The notes: generated by a model from the letters alone, not told the origin. Positions 26,329-35,079 are shown, counted from the stretch's first letter. The stretch: DNA of 64,000 nucleotides from Sinimarinibacterium sp. NLF-5-8 (GCF_010092425.1 NZ_CP048030.1:372001-436000), one strand, 5' to 3'. Made by a program: numbers and translations.

Positions 26329-26454
26329 ATGCAAAAAGAGCAGTTGGCCCCAAAGAATCGCTTCGCCACTCGAGCGGAACTGGATCGAGCGTGGGCAAGC
26401 GTTCGCAAAAGTCTGGTAGAGTCCGGCGTACTGGAGCGTCTGGCGAAGCGTTGA
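26329..26454 (+). CDS. Small basic hypothetical protein
   Basis: 41 residues (MQKEQLAPKNRFATRAELDR..), helical and basic, with AAGGAG at good spacing. It occupies the place where copy 6 would carry its terminator. The 400 bp that follow hold a hairpin (GTTGACAGGC/GCCTGTCAGC near 26530), a terminator (CCCGAGCACA/TGTGTTCGGG, TTTTTT near 26620-26645) and two switch-like elements. Confidence 0.55.
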   Translation: MQKEQLAPKNRFATRAELDRAWASVRKSLVESGVLERLAKR

Positions 26455-26870
26455 ATAATTTGTGGCAAGTGATCCGCGCATCCTCCTGCGCGCGGTGATG
26501 CCACGAATCCGGCAAGGGCTATGTCGGTGTGTTGACAGGCGACTCATGTTTGGCCTGTCAGCTCTGAGTCCGTGCGGCGCTCACGGTTAGCCCAAGCGCC
26601 TTCAAACTGTCCACCCGAGCACATCTTGTGTTCGGGTTTTTTGTGGCCTGTGCAAAGTCATTCAAAGCGTGGTGTGCGCGATTTATCCAAAAGCGAAGCG
26701 CCTCAAGATGGCTTATATGGTTTGCGCAGCAAGACATATAAGTTATCCAAAGCGCAGCGCCTCAAGATGACTGATATGGCTTGCGCAGCAAGACATATAA
26801 GTTATCCACAGGTGATTTTGGCTCGTTTTTCTAGAGTCAGTGTTCCCACCACAACAGGATTGAAACCGCA

Positions 26871-27248
26871 ATGAATCGTAACCACATTCCCCGCCAGGCT
26901 GACTCTTATTCCGTGTCGCCAGAGAACTGCATTTTGGTTTATACCAACGCCGAAGGCGAGTTTTTCGAGATACTGGCAACTGACCTGGCAAACATTGGCA
27001 CCCCGATTGATGATGAAACGGGTGATGATCTGGAGCTGGTTCGTGTTCGCGTGAACACAGAACCAGAGGTTGTCGGCCAAACTGAAACGCAGTGGTTTAA
27101 CACAACTGAGGCTGCCGCACGCGCCGCAGCCGACCAGTATGGTTACGATTTTGAAAAGACGCTGGAGCATATTCAGTTGTTTGGTGATATTCGCCCGACG
27201 ATTTGCTCACGCCTTGCCGTTTGGGGGCATCCGGGGTATTCGGATTGA
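26871..27248 (+). CDS. Hypothetical protein, MNRNHIPRQ family
   Basis: 125 residues. N-terminus MNRNHIPRQADSYSVSPE, then a beta-rich domain and an alanine-rich helix (TEAAARAAADQYGYDFE). The first 20 residues recur at the start of the fused gene at 40942. AGGA lies 14 bases before ATG. Promoter TTATCCACAGG then CTAGAGT at 26831. Function unknown. Confidence 0.65.
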   Translation: MNRNHIPRQADSYSVSPENCILVYTNAEGEFFEILATDLANIGTPIDDETGDDLELVRVRVNTEPEVVGQTETQWFNTTEAAARAAADQYGYDFEKTLEHIQLFGDIRPTICSRLAVWGHPGYSD

Positions 27249-27374
27249 AGTTCTCCACAAGCGTAGCGCCTCAAGATGACTTGTATGGTTTGCGTAGCAA
27301 AACATGCGAGTTATCAACAGCCTGTTTTCACATCATTTTCTAGAGTCAGCATGACCACCACAAGACAAACTGCC

Positions 27375-28184
27375 ATGCAGACTTTCACACACGTTTTTCA
27401 TAATGGAGTTTCTGCTCCTGCTTACCGCTGGAAGAATCCTGATGGTTCTGAGGGTGGCATCGTTGCTGAATCAGCCACCGTCAATCCGGCTGTGATTATT
27501 AGCCCGACAGCCGAAGTCTGTCCGGGCGCGAGCATCGACGAAGGTGTCGAGATTGGCGACAGCGCCAGAATCGGCATAGATGTCGTTGTCGGCAAAGGTG
27601 CCAGCATTGGCAAAGGTTCCCGTATCGGCTGCGGTGCGAGCGTTGGCGACGGTGCGAGCGTTGGCGACGGCGCCAGCATTCGCGACCGCGCCGACATCGG
27701 CGAATATGCCTGGATCGGCACAGGTGCCAATATCGGCTACGATGTACGCATCGGCGGCGCTGCCCGCATCGGCTACGGTGCCCACATTGGCAGATATGCC
27801 ATCGTTGGCTACCGTGTCGGCATCGGCGAAGGTGCGAACATCGGCCACGGCGCCCGCATTGGCGAAGATGCCCGCATTGGTGACGGTGCCAGCATTTGCT
27901 ACCGCTCCCACATCGGCGACCGCGCAAGCATTGGCGAAGAGGCCAGCATCGAACAATCTGCCAGCATCGGCGACGGTGCGAACATTGGCAGCAGTGTCAG
28001 CATTGGTAGCTACGCCAGCATTGGCAAAGGTTCCCGCCTTGGCGACCGCACCCGCATCGGTGAAGCTGCCAGTATCGGTGAAGAGGCTTGGATCGGTGCA
28101 GATGCCAGCATCGGCGCAGACGCCAGTATCGACAACGGCGCCCGCGTTGGTGAACATGCCATTATCGACAGCGATGCCCGTTAA
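27375..28184 (+). CDS. Hexapeptide-repeat left-handed beta-helix protein 7
   Basis: 269 residues, about 36 hexapeptides. Units here are more varied than in copies 1-6 (EIGDSARIGIDVVVGKG, HIGRYAIVGYRVGIG, ICYRSHIGDRASIG), with ASVGDGASVGDGASI as a local duplication. An in-frame ATG at 27351 might add eight residues. Promoter CTAGAGT at 27330. The 3' hairpin has one change (TGTGGCGGTGAATA). Confidence 0.85.
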   Translation: MQTFTHVFHNGVSAPAYRWKNPDGSEGGIVAESATVNPAVIISPTAEVCPGASIDEGVEIGDSARIGIDVVVGKGASIGKGSRIGCGASVGDGASVGDGASIRDRADIGEYAWIGTGANIGYDVRIGGAARIGYGAHIGRYAIVGYRVGIGEGANIGHGARIGEDARIGDGASICYRSHIGDRASIGEEASIEQSASIGDGANIGSSVSIGSYASIGKGSRLGDRTRIGEAASIGEEAWIGADASIGADASIDNGARVGEHAIIDSDAR

Positions 28185-28327
28185 GATGCACTGTGGCGGT
28201 GAATACCAAGCCTGTGAAAGCGTGAGCGAGTAGCAGGCTTTATTTGTGGTCTGACCAGATAAGTTATCAACAGGCGGTTTTGGCTCGTTTTTCTAGAGTC
28301 TGCATGACCACCACACGACAAATCGCC

Positions 28328-29137
28328 ATGCAAACTTTTGATCACACTTTCGAAGACGCAGTATCCGCTCCTGCTTACCATTGGACAAACCCTGACGGTT
28401 CTGAGGGTGGCATTGTTGCCGCGTCAGCCATCGTCGATCCGACTGCGATTATTAACCCCTACGCCGAAGTCTCTCCGGGTGTCCGCATTGATAGCTATGC
28501 CCATATCGGCGAAGGCTCACGCCTTCGTTTAAATGCCCGCATCGGTAGCTGCGCACGAATTGGTGAAAATGTCAGCATCGGTGAAGATGCCCGCATCGGT
28601 AAAGATGCCAGCATTGATCGCTATGCCAGCATTGGCTACCGCGCACGCATTGGCGAAGGTGCGCACATCGACAGCGAAGCCATTATTGCCCCCCGCGCAA
28701 GCGTTGGCTATTACGCAAGCATCGGCGAAGATGCCTTTATCAATGACGGTGCCGACATTGGCTGTTGCGTGAGCATCGACAAAAGTGCCCGCATCGGCGA
28801 AGGTGCAAGCGTTGGCGACGGTGCTCGCATTGACGAGGGTGCGCGCATTGGCTATTACACCCGCATTGGCGACCGTGCAATCATTGGCAAAAATGCACGC
28901 ATTGACGACAGTGCCCGCATTGGCGAGGGTGCGAACATTGGCAGTGGTGTCAAGATTGGCTATTACGCAAGCATTAGCTATTACGCACGCATCGGCGAAG
29001 GTGCAAGCATTGGCGACGATGCCAGCATTGATCGCTATGCCCGCATTGGCGACCTCGCACGCATTGGTGACGATGCCAGTATCGAGCCTGGCGCTTGCAT
29101 TGACGAAGGCGCCAGTATCGTCAGCGATTTTGGCTAA
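28328..29137 (+). CDS. Hexapeptide-repeat left-handed beta-helix protein 8
   Basis: 269 residues, exactly the length of copy 7 but with a different cap (TFEDAVSAPAYHWTNPDG). Units rich in tyrosine (RIGYYTRIG, SISYYARIG) and isoleucine. The usual 3' CACTGTGGTGGTGAATA has decayed to GACTGTATTTTGTGAGTGG, though the terminator hairpin remains. Promoter CTAGAGT at 28293. Confidence 0.85.
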   Translation: MQTFDHTFEDAVSAPAYHWTNPDGSEGGIVAASAIVDPTAIINPYAEVSPGVRIDSYAHIGEGSRLRLNARIGSCARIGENVSIGEDARIGKDASIDRYASIGYRARIGEGAHIDSEAIIAPRASVGYYASIGEDAFINDGADIGCCVSIDKSARIGEGASVGDGARIDEGARIGYYTRIGDRAIIGKNARIDDSARIGEGANIGSGVKIGYYASISYYARIGEGASIGDDASIDRYARIGDLARIGDDASIEPGACIDEGASIVSDFG

Positions 29138-29281
29138 GATTGACTGTATTTTGTGAGTGGTAAGCCTGCGAAAGCGTGGGCGAGTAGTAGGCTTTATTTG
29201 TGATATGCACCGATAAGTTATCAACAGGTGGTTTTGGCTTGTTTTTCTAGAGTGCATGTTCCCACCACAAGGCAAAGTGCC

Positions 29282-29623
29282 ATGCAGACTTTCACTCACA
29301 TTTTCAAAGACGAAGTATCCGCTCCTTCGTATCGCTGGACGAACCTTGATGGTTCAGAAGGCGGCATCGTGGCTGAGTCGGCCAATATCCACCCAACTGC
29401 GATCATTAGCCCGACAGCCGAAGTTGGTCCTGGTGCCCGCATCGACAGCTATGCCCTCGTTTGCGAAGATGCCCGCATCGGCAGATGGGCACGCATCGGC
29501 AGATGGGCACGCATCGGCGACAGAGCCAGGATTGGCAATGACGCCCGCATTGGCGAAGGTGCACGCATTGGTGAAGATGCCTGTATTGAACCCGGCACCT
29601 GTATCTCCGCTGATCTCACCTAA
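29282..29623 (+). CDS. Hexapeptide-repeat left-handed beta-helix protein 9 (shortest)
   Basis: 113 residues: cap of the FKDE type plus about ten hexapeptides, three or four coils. RIGRWARIGRWARIG is a perfect duplication. Its cap region is almost identical at DNA level to copy 15 (43.6 kb). It marks the minimal folded unit. Promoter CTAGAGT at 29247. Confidence 0.85.
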   Translation: MQTFTHIFKDEVSAPSYRWTNLDGSEGGIVAESANIHPTAIISPTAEVGPGARIDSYALVCEDARIGRWARIGRWARIGDRARIGNDARIGEGARIGEDACIEPGTCISADLT

Positions 29624-29730
29624 GATTCCCTGTGTTGACGAATGGAAAGCCTGCAAAAGCGTAAGCGAATAGCAGGCTTTTTTATTGCATGAACCTGTGA
29701 GTTATCAACAGGCGGTTTTTGCATCATTTT

Positions 29731-29790
29731 CTAGAGTCAGTGTTCCCACCACAAGAAACACTGCCATGCAGATTTTCAATCACACTTTCA
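29731..29790 (+). promoter_or_regulatory. Representative hexapeptide leader with 5' hairpin
   Basis: After CTAGAGT at 29731 the leader CAGTGTT-CCCACCACAAGA-AACACTG can form a 7-bp hairpin with CACCACA in its loop. No Shine-Dalgarno sequence precedes ATG 29766. CTAGAG elements at the other hexapeptide genes: 21583, 22225, 24255, 25064, 25761, 27330, 28293, 29247, 30881, 31618, 40184 and 43545. Confidence 0.65.
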
Positions 29791-30773
29791 AAACCCAAGT
29801 CTCCGCACCCGCCTATCGCTGGACGAACCCAGATGGCTCAGAGGGTGGCGTGGTGGCCGAGTCAGCCACCATTGACCCGACTGCCACGATTGGTGCGACA
29901 ACCGAAGTCTGTCCTGGTGCCAGAATCGGCAAATATGCCAGCATCGGCGAAAATGCCAGCATTGGTAGCTACGCCAACATTGGCAACCGCGTCAGCCTGG
30001 GCAAAGGCGCCAGCATTGGCGAAGATTCCCGCATCGACAGCTATGCCAGTATCGGCCAAGGCGCCAGCATCGGTAGCCATGCCAGCATTGGCTGCCGCGC
30101 AAGCATTGGTGAAGGTGCAAGCATCGGTGAAGATGCCAGCATTGATCGCTATGCCTGGATCGGCCAAGGTGCCATCATTGGCTACGTTGGCAGCATTGGC
30201 TACCGCGCCCGTATCGGCAGTGGTGTCAACATCAACCCCGGCGCCAGCATTGGCAACCGAGCCAGCATTGGCAAAGGTGCCAGCGTTGGTGAAGGGGCCA
30301 AAATTGGCAAAGATGCCAGTATCGGCGAAGGTGCCAGCATTGATCTCTATGCCAGCATTGGCGACCGCGCCAGCATTGGTGAAGATGTCCGCATTGGTAA
30401 AGATGCCCGCATCGGCAAAGGTTCCAGCATTGGCAAAGATTCCCGTATCGGCCTCCGCGCCAGCATCGGCGAAGGTGCAAGCATTGGCAAAGGTGTCAGT
30501 ATTTGCTATCGCGCTCGCATCGGCAGTGGTGCCATCATCGACAGCAATGCGGTTATCGGCGAAGGTGCGAACATCGGCGAAGATGCCTGGGTCGGCCATG
30601 ACGCAAGCATTAGCTATTACGCCCGCATCGGTGACGGTTCCCGCATCGGTGCAGATGCCCGTATCGGCAGCTATGCCAGCATTGGCAAAGAAGCCAGTAT
30701 CGGCGACGGTGCCGCTATTGGCGGCCATGTCAAAATTGGCGCAGGAGCCAATATCCCCAGTGATCTCACCTAA
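29766..30773 (+). CDS. Hexapeptide-repeat left-handed beta-helix protein 10 (longest)
   Basis: 335 residues, about 47 hexapeptides, predicted to form some 15 coils and a rod about 7 nm long by the usual rise of the fold. Cap of the FKTQ type. Units such as SIGEGASIGEDASID, SIGKDSRIG and RIGKGSSIG recur at several positions, consistent with growth by unequal recombination. Ends NIPSDLT. 3' ATTCACTGTGGTGGTGAAT hairpin and terminator present. Confidence 0.85.
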   Translation: MQIFNHTFKTQVSAPAYRWTNPDGSEGGVVAESATIDPTATIGATTEVCPGARIGKYASIGENASIGSYANIGNRVSLGKGASIGEDSRIDSYASIGQGASIGSHASIGCRASIGEGASIGEDASIDRYAWIGQGAIIGYVGSIGYRARIGSGVNINPGASIGNRASIGKGASVGEGAKIGKDASIGEGASIDLYASIGDRASIGEDVRIGKDARIGKGSSIGKDSRIGLRASIGEGASIGKGVSICYRARIGSGAIIDSNAVIGEGANIGEDAWVGHDASISYYARIGDGSRIGADARIGSYASIGKEASIGDGAAIGGHVKIGAGANIPSDLT

Positions 30774-30916
30774 AATTCACTGTGGTGGTGAATGGTAAGC
30801 CTGCGAAAGCGTAAGCGAATAGCAGGCTTTTTTATGGCCTGAACATATAAGTTATCAACAGGCGGTTTTGACGCTGTTTTCTAGAGTCAGTGTTCACCAC
30901 CACAAGAAACACTGCC

Positions 30917-31510
30917 ATGCAAACTTTCACTCACATTTTCAAAGACGAGGTTTCTGTTCCCGCTTATCGCTGGACGAATCCTGATGGCTCAGAAGGCGGC
31001 ATTGTTGCTGAGTCCGCCACCATCGACCCGACTGCGATCATTAGCCCGTCAGCCGCAATCTCTCCTGGTGCCATCATCGGCAGCGATGCCCGCATTGGCA
31101 GCCATGTCCGCATCGGCGAATGTGTCAACATTGGCTACCGCGTAGACATTGATAACTACACCCAGATCGAAAGCGGTGCCATTATCTACAGCGGTTCCGA
31201 GATCGGCAGCTATGTCGTCGTCGGCAGAAATGTCATCCTCGGCAGTGATGTCATCCTCGGCTACAGCGCCGAGATCGGCAGCGGTTCCATCATCGGCAGC
31301 CGCGCCATCATTGGGGAAGATGCCTATATTGGCAAAGATGTCGGCGTTTGCAACTCTGTCGTCGTCGGCAGAGGTGCCAACATCAGCGACGGTGCCATTA
31401 TCGGCAGTTGGGCACGCATCGGCGACAGTGCCAGGATTGGCAATGCCGCCCGCATCGGCAGTTATATCAAGATCGAAGAAGCCGCCTGTATCGGCATCAA
31501 TGTTCGCTAA
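30917..31510 (+). CDS. Hexapeptide-repeat left-handed beta-helix protein 11
   Basis: 197 residues. FKDE-type cap with VPAYRWTNPDG; the helix is more heterogeneous and isoleucine-valine rich (VVVGRNVILGSDVILGYSAEIG, GVCNSVVVGRGANIS). Leader TTCACCACCACAAGAAACACTG carries both the hairpin and the full 12-base complement of the 3' motif, but its own 3' end has changed to CCCTTTGTTGGTGAAGG. Promoter CTAGAGT at 30881. Confidence 0.85.
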   Translation: MQTFTHIFKDEVSVPAYRWTNPDGSEGGIVAESATIDPTAIISPSAAISPGAIIGSDARIGSHVRIGECVNIGYRVDIDNYTQIESGAIIYSGSEIGSYVVVGRNVILGSDVILGYSAEIGSGSIIGSRAIIGEDAYIGKDVGVCNSVVVGRGANISDGAIIGSWARIGDSARIGNAARIGSYIKIEEAACIGINVR

Positions 31511-31652
31511 GATGCCCTTTGTTGGTGAAGGCAAAGTCTGCGAAAGCGTGAGCGAATAGCAGGCTTTTTTGTGATCTGCGCCGATAAGTTATCAACAGGC
31601 GGTTTTCTCGCTTTTTTCTAGAGTCAGTGTTCCCACCACAAGAGACACTGCG

Positions 31653-32516
31653 ATGCAAACTTTCCATCATATTTTCAAAAACCAAATGTCTGCTCCGGCT
31701 TACTATTGGACAAACCCTGATGGTTCCAAGGGCGGCATTGTCGCCGAGTCAGCCACCATTGACCCAACTGCCACGATTGGTGCGACAACCGAAGTCTATC
31801 CTCGGGCCAGCATTGGCAAAGAAGCCAGCATCGGCAAAGGTGTCAGCGTCGGTAGCGAAGCCTACATTGGCAACCGCGTCAGCCTGGGCAAAGGTGCCAG
31901 CGTTGGTGAAGATTCCCGCATCGACAGCGGTGCCAGCCTCGGCCAAGGCGCCAGCATCGGCAGCCATGCCAGCATTGGCTGCCGCGCAAGCATCGGTGAA
32001 GGTGCAAGCATCGGTGAAGATGCCAGCATTGGCGCAGGCGCCAGCATCGGCGCAGATGCCAATATCGGCAACGGCGCCAGTATTGGTGAAGATGCCCGTA
32101 TCGGTGAAGATGCCCGCATTGGCAAGTGCGCCAACATCGGCGCAGGTGTGAACATTGGTGAAGATGTCAAAATTGGCAGCGGTGCCCGCCTGCGCTCAGG
32201 GGCGAGCATTGGCGACGGTACGAGCGTTGGCGACAGTGCCGACATAGGTGCAGGTACTCGCATCCGCTACGGTTCCAGCATTGGCGCAGGTGCCCATATC
32301 GGCAGCGATGTCCGTATCTGCAAAAGCGCCCGTATCGGCAAAAGTGCCCACATCGGCGAATATGCTTGGATCGGCGTAGGTGCCCGCATTGGCAACGATT
32401 CCAGCATCGGCGAATGTGTCCGTATTGGCACCGGCGCACGCATTGGCACAGGTGCCTGTATTAGCGAAGGCGCGAGCGTTGGTGATGGTGAGAGCGTTGG
32501 CGGCGCTGCCAGTTAA
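31653..32516 (+). CDS. Hexapeptide-repeat left-handed beta-helix protein 12
   Basis: 287 residues. Cap FKNQMSAPAYYWTNPDG; the first half is closely similar at DNA level to copy 10 (SIGSHASIGCRASIGEG), while the second half is unique, so the two copies have exchanged or shared segments. Ends GDGESVGGAAS. Promoter CTAGAGT at 31618. Followed by a switch-like element and the ERF gene. Confidence 0.85.
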   Translation: MQTFHHIFKNQMSAPAYYWTNPDGSKGGIVAESATIDPTATIGATTEVYPRASIGKEASIGKGVSVGSEAYIGNRVSLGKGASVGEDSRIDSGASLGQGASIGSHASIGCRASIGEGASIGEDASIGAGASIGADANIGNGASIGEDARIGEDARIGKCANIGAGVNIGEDVKIGSGARLRSGASIGDGTSVGDSADIGAGTRIRYGSSIGAGAHIGSDVRICKSARIGKSAHIGEYAWIGVGARIGNDSSIGECVRIGTGARIGTGACISEGASVGDGESVGGAAS

Positions 32517-32732
32517 GATTCACTGTGGTGGTGAATACCAAGCCTGCGAAAGCGTAAGTGAGTAGCAGGCTTTTTTGTGGTCTGAACCGATAAGTTATCC
32601 AAAGCGAAGCGCCTCAAGATGACTTATATGGTTTTGCGCAGCAAAACATATAAGTTATCCACAGCCTGTTTTGGCATCATTTTCTAGAGTCAGTGTTCAC
32701 CACCCACACTCATCTATTACGAGGAACGAAAC

Positions 32733-33467
32733 ATGAATGACGTTATTATGAACTCTGACGCATCGGACACTGAACGTGCGGCTTCCCAGGATCGCGCTGC
32801 TACGGTTGCCGCCTATTCCCCGCAAAATGACTTCAAGCTGCGTTGCGAGGCGCTTCGTGATTTTTGTGCGGCACAGGCCGAGTTTGGCCCGGTTCGCAAA
32901 AGTTCGACGAATACTCACCTGAAAACTTTATATGCTGATCTTGCAGAGGTAATTGCTGCGGTCACACCTGCACTGAACAAGCATAACTTCGCGCTGATGC
33001 AATTGCCGGTGCGTGAAGCCGGTTATATGGGTTGTGAAACGCTGTTCATCCACGCCAACGGCTATGTGCTTTCGGGTGGGGTTTTCATCGTGCCGGTTGG
33101 CAAGGGTGACGCGCAGGGTTTTGGCGGCGCGCTGACTTATGCCCGGCGCTATGGTCTGATGGCTGCCGCTGCATTGGCCGCCGAGGACGATGACGGCAAT
33201 GCTGGCGCGATCCAGTTGCAGCAACAGCGTTTGCGCACGCTCAGCTCGACCCAGGTGAGCGTTGTGACTCAGCTTGCCAAGGCTGCGGGTGTCGGCACTG
33301 ACCGTATCTGCGCCCGCTATGACGTGGAAAAGCTCAGCGAGGTGAGTGCAGCCGACTATGCCGAGATCGAGCGCACCTTGCAAAAGAAGATCAAGGAGGT
33401 ACAAGAAACTGAGGTCAAGGCAGCCAAGACGCGCGGGGCTGCCAATGCAGCGGCAGCGGTTGCTTGA
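32733..33467 (+). CDS. ERF-family single-strand annealing protein
   Basis: 244 residues. The core (NTHLKTLYADLAEVIAAVTP.., NKHNFALMQLPV, GGALTYARRYGLMAAAALA, EDDDGNAG) matches the ERF superfamily, ring-forming recombinases that anneal complementary strands. The C-terminus is alanine-lysine rich. Together with the YqaJ exonuclease at 6.9 kb it would make a complete lambda Red-like recombination pair, a possible engine for the exchange visible among the hexapeptide genes. Promoter TTATCCACAGCC then CTAGAGT at 32684; ACGAGG before ATG. Confidence 0.9.
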   Translation: MNDVIMNSDASDTERAASQDRAATVAAYSPQNDFKLRCEALRDFCAAQAEFGPVRKSSTNTHLKTLYADLAEVIAAVTPALNKHNFALMQLPVREAGYMGCETLFIHANGYVLSGGVFIVPVGKGDAQGFGGALTYARRYGLMAAAALAAEDDDGNAGAIQLQQQRLRTLSSTQVSVVTQLAKAAGVGTDRICARYDVEKLSEVSAADYAEIERTLQKKIKEVQETEVKAAKTRGAANAAAAVA

Positions 33468-33533
33468 TGCAGGCCAGAACGCCCCCGTCATGTATGGCGG
33501 GGGATGTTTTGGGTCACGGCGGGGGTGTTGAGC

Positions 33534-34070
33534 ATGAACCGTTGTGGTTTTTACGCTGGAGTCGGTGCGCGGGCAACGCCGGATCAGTTTCTGGGGTTGA
33601 TGACGCGGGTTGCTGAATACTTGCAAGGGCAGGGATTCAAGCTGCGATCAGGCGGTGCCAATGGCGCGGACGCCGCGTTTGCGCACGGTCACAGCCCGTC
33701 CACTCGCCAGCTTTTTTTGCCGTGGCCTGGCTTTAATGGGATCAATTCCGGCATGGGGGTTTGGGTGACGGGCGATGATCCGGGAACGGTTGATTTTGCT
33801 TCCCGACTGCATGACCGCTGGGGGTATATGTCGGGTGGTGTTCGCAAGCTGATGGCGCGTAACGTCAGTATCATTATGGGCAAAAACCTGATTGATCCCG
33901 TGCGGTTTGTATTGTGCTGGACACCGGAGGGTGCGGGGCAAGGTGGCACTGGGTTTGCCCTCAAGATTGCCCGACACGCCGGGATTCCATGTTTCGACAT
34001 GGGGCGTTATGCTACAACCGCAGCGTGCCGCGAGCCGTTATTTGATTTTTTGGGCGAGTTCATGCGTTGA
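33534..34070 (+). CDS. SLOG-domain (DprA-like Rossmann) protein
   Basis: 178 residues. YAGVGARATPDQFLGLM at the start and LRSGGANGADAAFAHG near residue 40 are the ligand-binding loop pattern of the SLOG/DprA superfamily, which binds nucleotides or nucleotide-derived signals; later GGTGFALKIARHAGIPCFD closes the Rossmann-like fold. Standalone plasmid SLOG proteins are uncharacterised. Directly behind ERF, separated by a CCCCCG/CGGGGG hairpin. Its 3' end carries the hexapeptide-type CACTGTGGTGGTGAATACC element and terminator. Confidence 0.75.
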   Translation: MNRCGFYAGVGARATPDQFLGLMTRVAEYLQGQGFKLRSGGANGADAAFAHGHSPSTRQLFLPWPGFNGINSGMGVWVTGDDPGTVDFASRLHDRWGYMSGGVRKLMARNVSIIMGKNLIDPVRFVLCWTPEGAGQGGTGFALKIARHAGIPCFDMGRYATTAACREPLFDFLGEFMR

Positions 34071-34237
34071 ACTTGCCGTTTTGAGATTCACTGTGGTGGT
34101 GAATACCAAGCCTGTGAAAGCGTAAGCGAGTAGCAGGCTTTTTTTGTGGCCTGAACATATAAGTTATCAACAGGTGATTTTTGCATCATTTTCTAGAGTC
34201 AGTGTTCCCACCACAAGAAACACTAAGGAAACGTGAA

Positions 34238-34705
34238 ATGAAAACAACTGAACTCACAGGCACTGCCCTGGACTGGGCGGTTGCCGCAGCCGAAGGGGCC
34301 ACAAACTTGAGGTACGACACCGTTAGCACCTACTGGATGACCCTTAACGGAAAGGATATAGCACTTAAACGCGGGTGGTCTCAAACGTACTCGCCCTCGA
34401 CTGCTTGGAGTACAGCAGGCCCAATCATTGAACGCGAGGGCATCTCCATCATTCAGCTTGAGGACAAAATGATCCTGGACGAAAAGGGAAGATGGCAAGG
34501 TGGTTACGCACCACAATGGGCTGCGGTGGTAGGAGACAAGCACGGGCAGGTCACCATTTCTTCTAGCTACGGAGAAGTGATTGGTGAAGGCTACGAAGTA
34601 GACTCAGATGCCGTCATCGGCAGCACTCCGCTTGAGGCTGCTATGCGTGCCTACGTTGCTAGACGCTTGGGGAATGAAATTGAAGTGCCCGGAGCGTTCA
34701 AATGA
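34238..34705 (+). CDS. DUF2591-like phage/plasmid protein
   Basis: 155 residues. MKTTELTGTALDWAVAAAEG and the later GPIIEREGISI and APQWAAVVG match the DUF2591 pattern of small phage proteins. It sits behind a full hexapeptide-type promoter and leader (CTAGAGT 34193, hairpin CAGTGTT/AACACTA) but has its own AAGGAA ribosome site. Its end runs into a cassette attC half-site, so it may itself be the first captured cassette gene. Confidence 0.7.
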   Translation: MKTTELTGTALDWAVAAAEGATNLRYDTVSTYWMTLNGKDIALKRGWSQTYSPSTAWSTAGPIIEREGISIIQLEDKMILDEKGRWQGGYAPQWAAVVGDKHGQVTISSSYGEVIGEGYEVDSDAVIGSTPLEAAMRAYVARRLGNEIEVPGAFK

Positions 34706-34734
34706 GTAATTATGAGGCCAGAGTAGAAAAAGCA

Positions 34735-34783
34735 ATGCAACCTGACCACGCCATAGGCGTCGGCTTGAATGAATTGTTATGCG
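34735..34783 (+). other. attC-like site a (right half)
   Basis: ACGCCATAGGCGTCGGCTTG followed by AATGAATTGTTATGC. The end matches the integron core site form GTTRRRY. Confidence 0.6.
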
Positions 34784-34813
34784 GCAAACTACTAACTTAC
34801 AGGTAAACAAAAA

Positions 34814-35032
34814 ATGAAGAAATTACACATTGCAGCAAGCCCATTAACGGGGACTATATACGCAGGAACAATACTTAAAAGCGGTATATGGGCGGCAGGT
34901 AAACAGGACTTAACTATTGAGGCGCTTGTTGCAGTTGCAGAACACGGGCTGAAGTTTGGGCGGCCTATTGAGATAAGTACGCAAGACGGTAAGCCAAAGT
35001 ACCGTATTACGGTAGAACGACTTGCCGTATAA
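34814..35032 (+). CDS. Cassette protein, paralogue of 42537-42755
   Basis: 72 residues: KKLHIAASPLTGTIYAGTI.. IEALVAVAEHGLKFGRP. The protein at 42537 in the second cluster is clearly homologous across its length (shared SPLTGTI, IEALVAVAEH and YRITVE). Such small proteins occur in phages and cassettes; function unknown. AT-richer than the plasmid genes around it. Confidence 0.65.
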   Translation: MKKLHIAASPLTGTIYAGTILKSGIWAAGKQDLTIEALVAVAEHGLKFGRPIEISTQDGKPKYRITVERLAV

Positions 35033-35060
35033 CACCTGAGTTAAGCCGCGACGCGTACTG
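35027..35060 (+). other. attC-like site b (left half)
   Basis: TAACACCTGAGTTAAGCCGC then GACGCG; the GTTRRRY side is not recognisable. Confidence 0.5.
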
Positions 35061-35079
35061 GATGTCAAGGAGAAGAATT

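Noticed and set aside
22359..32439. Long minus-strand and alternative-frame open frames through the hexapeptide genes (for example 27471-28157 and 29862-30728)
   Set aside because: The 18-nt repeats keep all six frames open. Translations such as repeated ADAGTFANAG or MPASAKVPAL are by-products of the IGxxA coding repeats; they lack starts and conserved caps.
21618..32516. Direct-repeat arrays as CRISPR
   Set aside because: The repeats are 18 nt, contiguous and in frame within coding sequence, with no unique spacers and no cas genes.
21618..32516. Hexapeptide proteins as LpxA-type acyltransferases or gamma carbonic anhydrases
   Set aside because: No catalytic histidine pattern, no extra loops and no C-terminal helical domain are visible; only the helix signature is shared.
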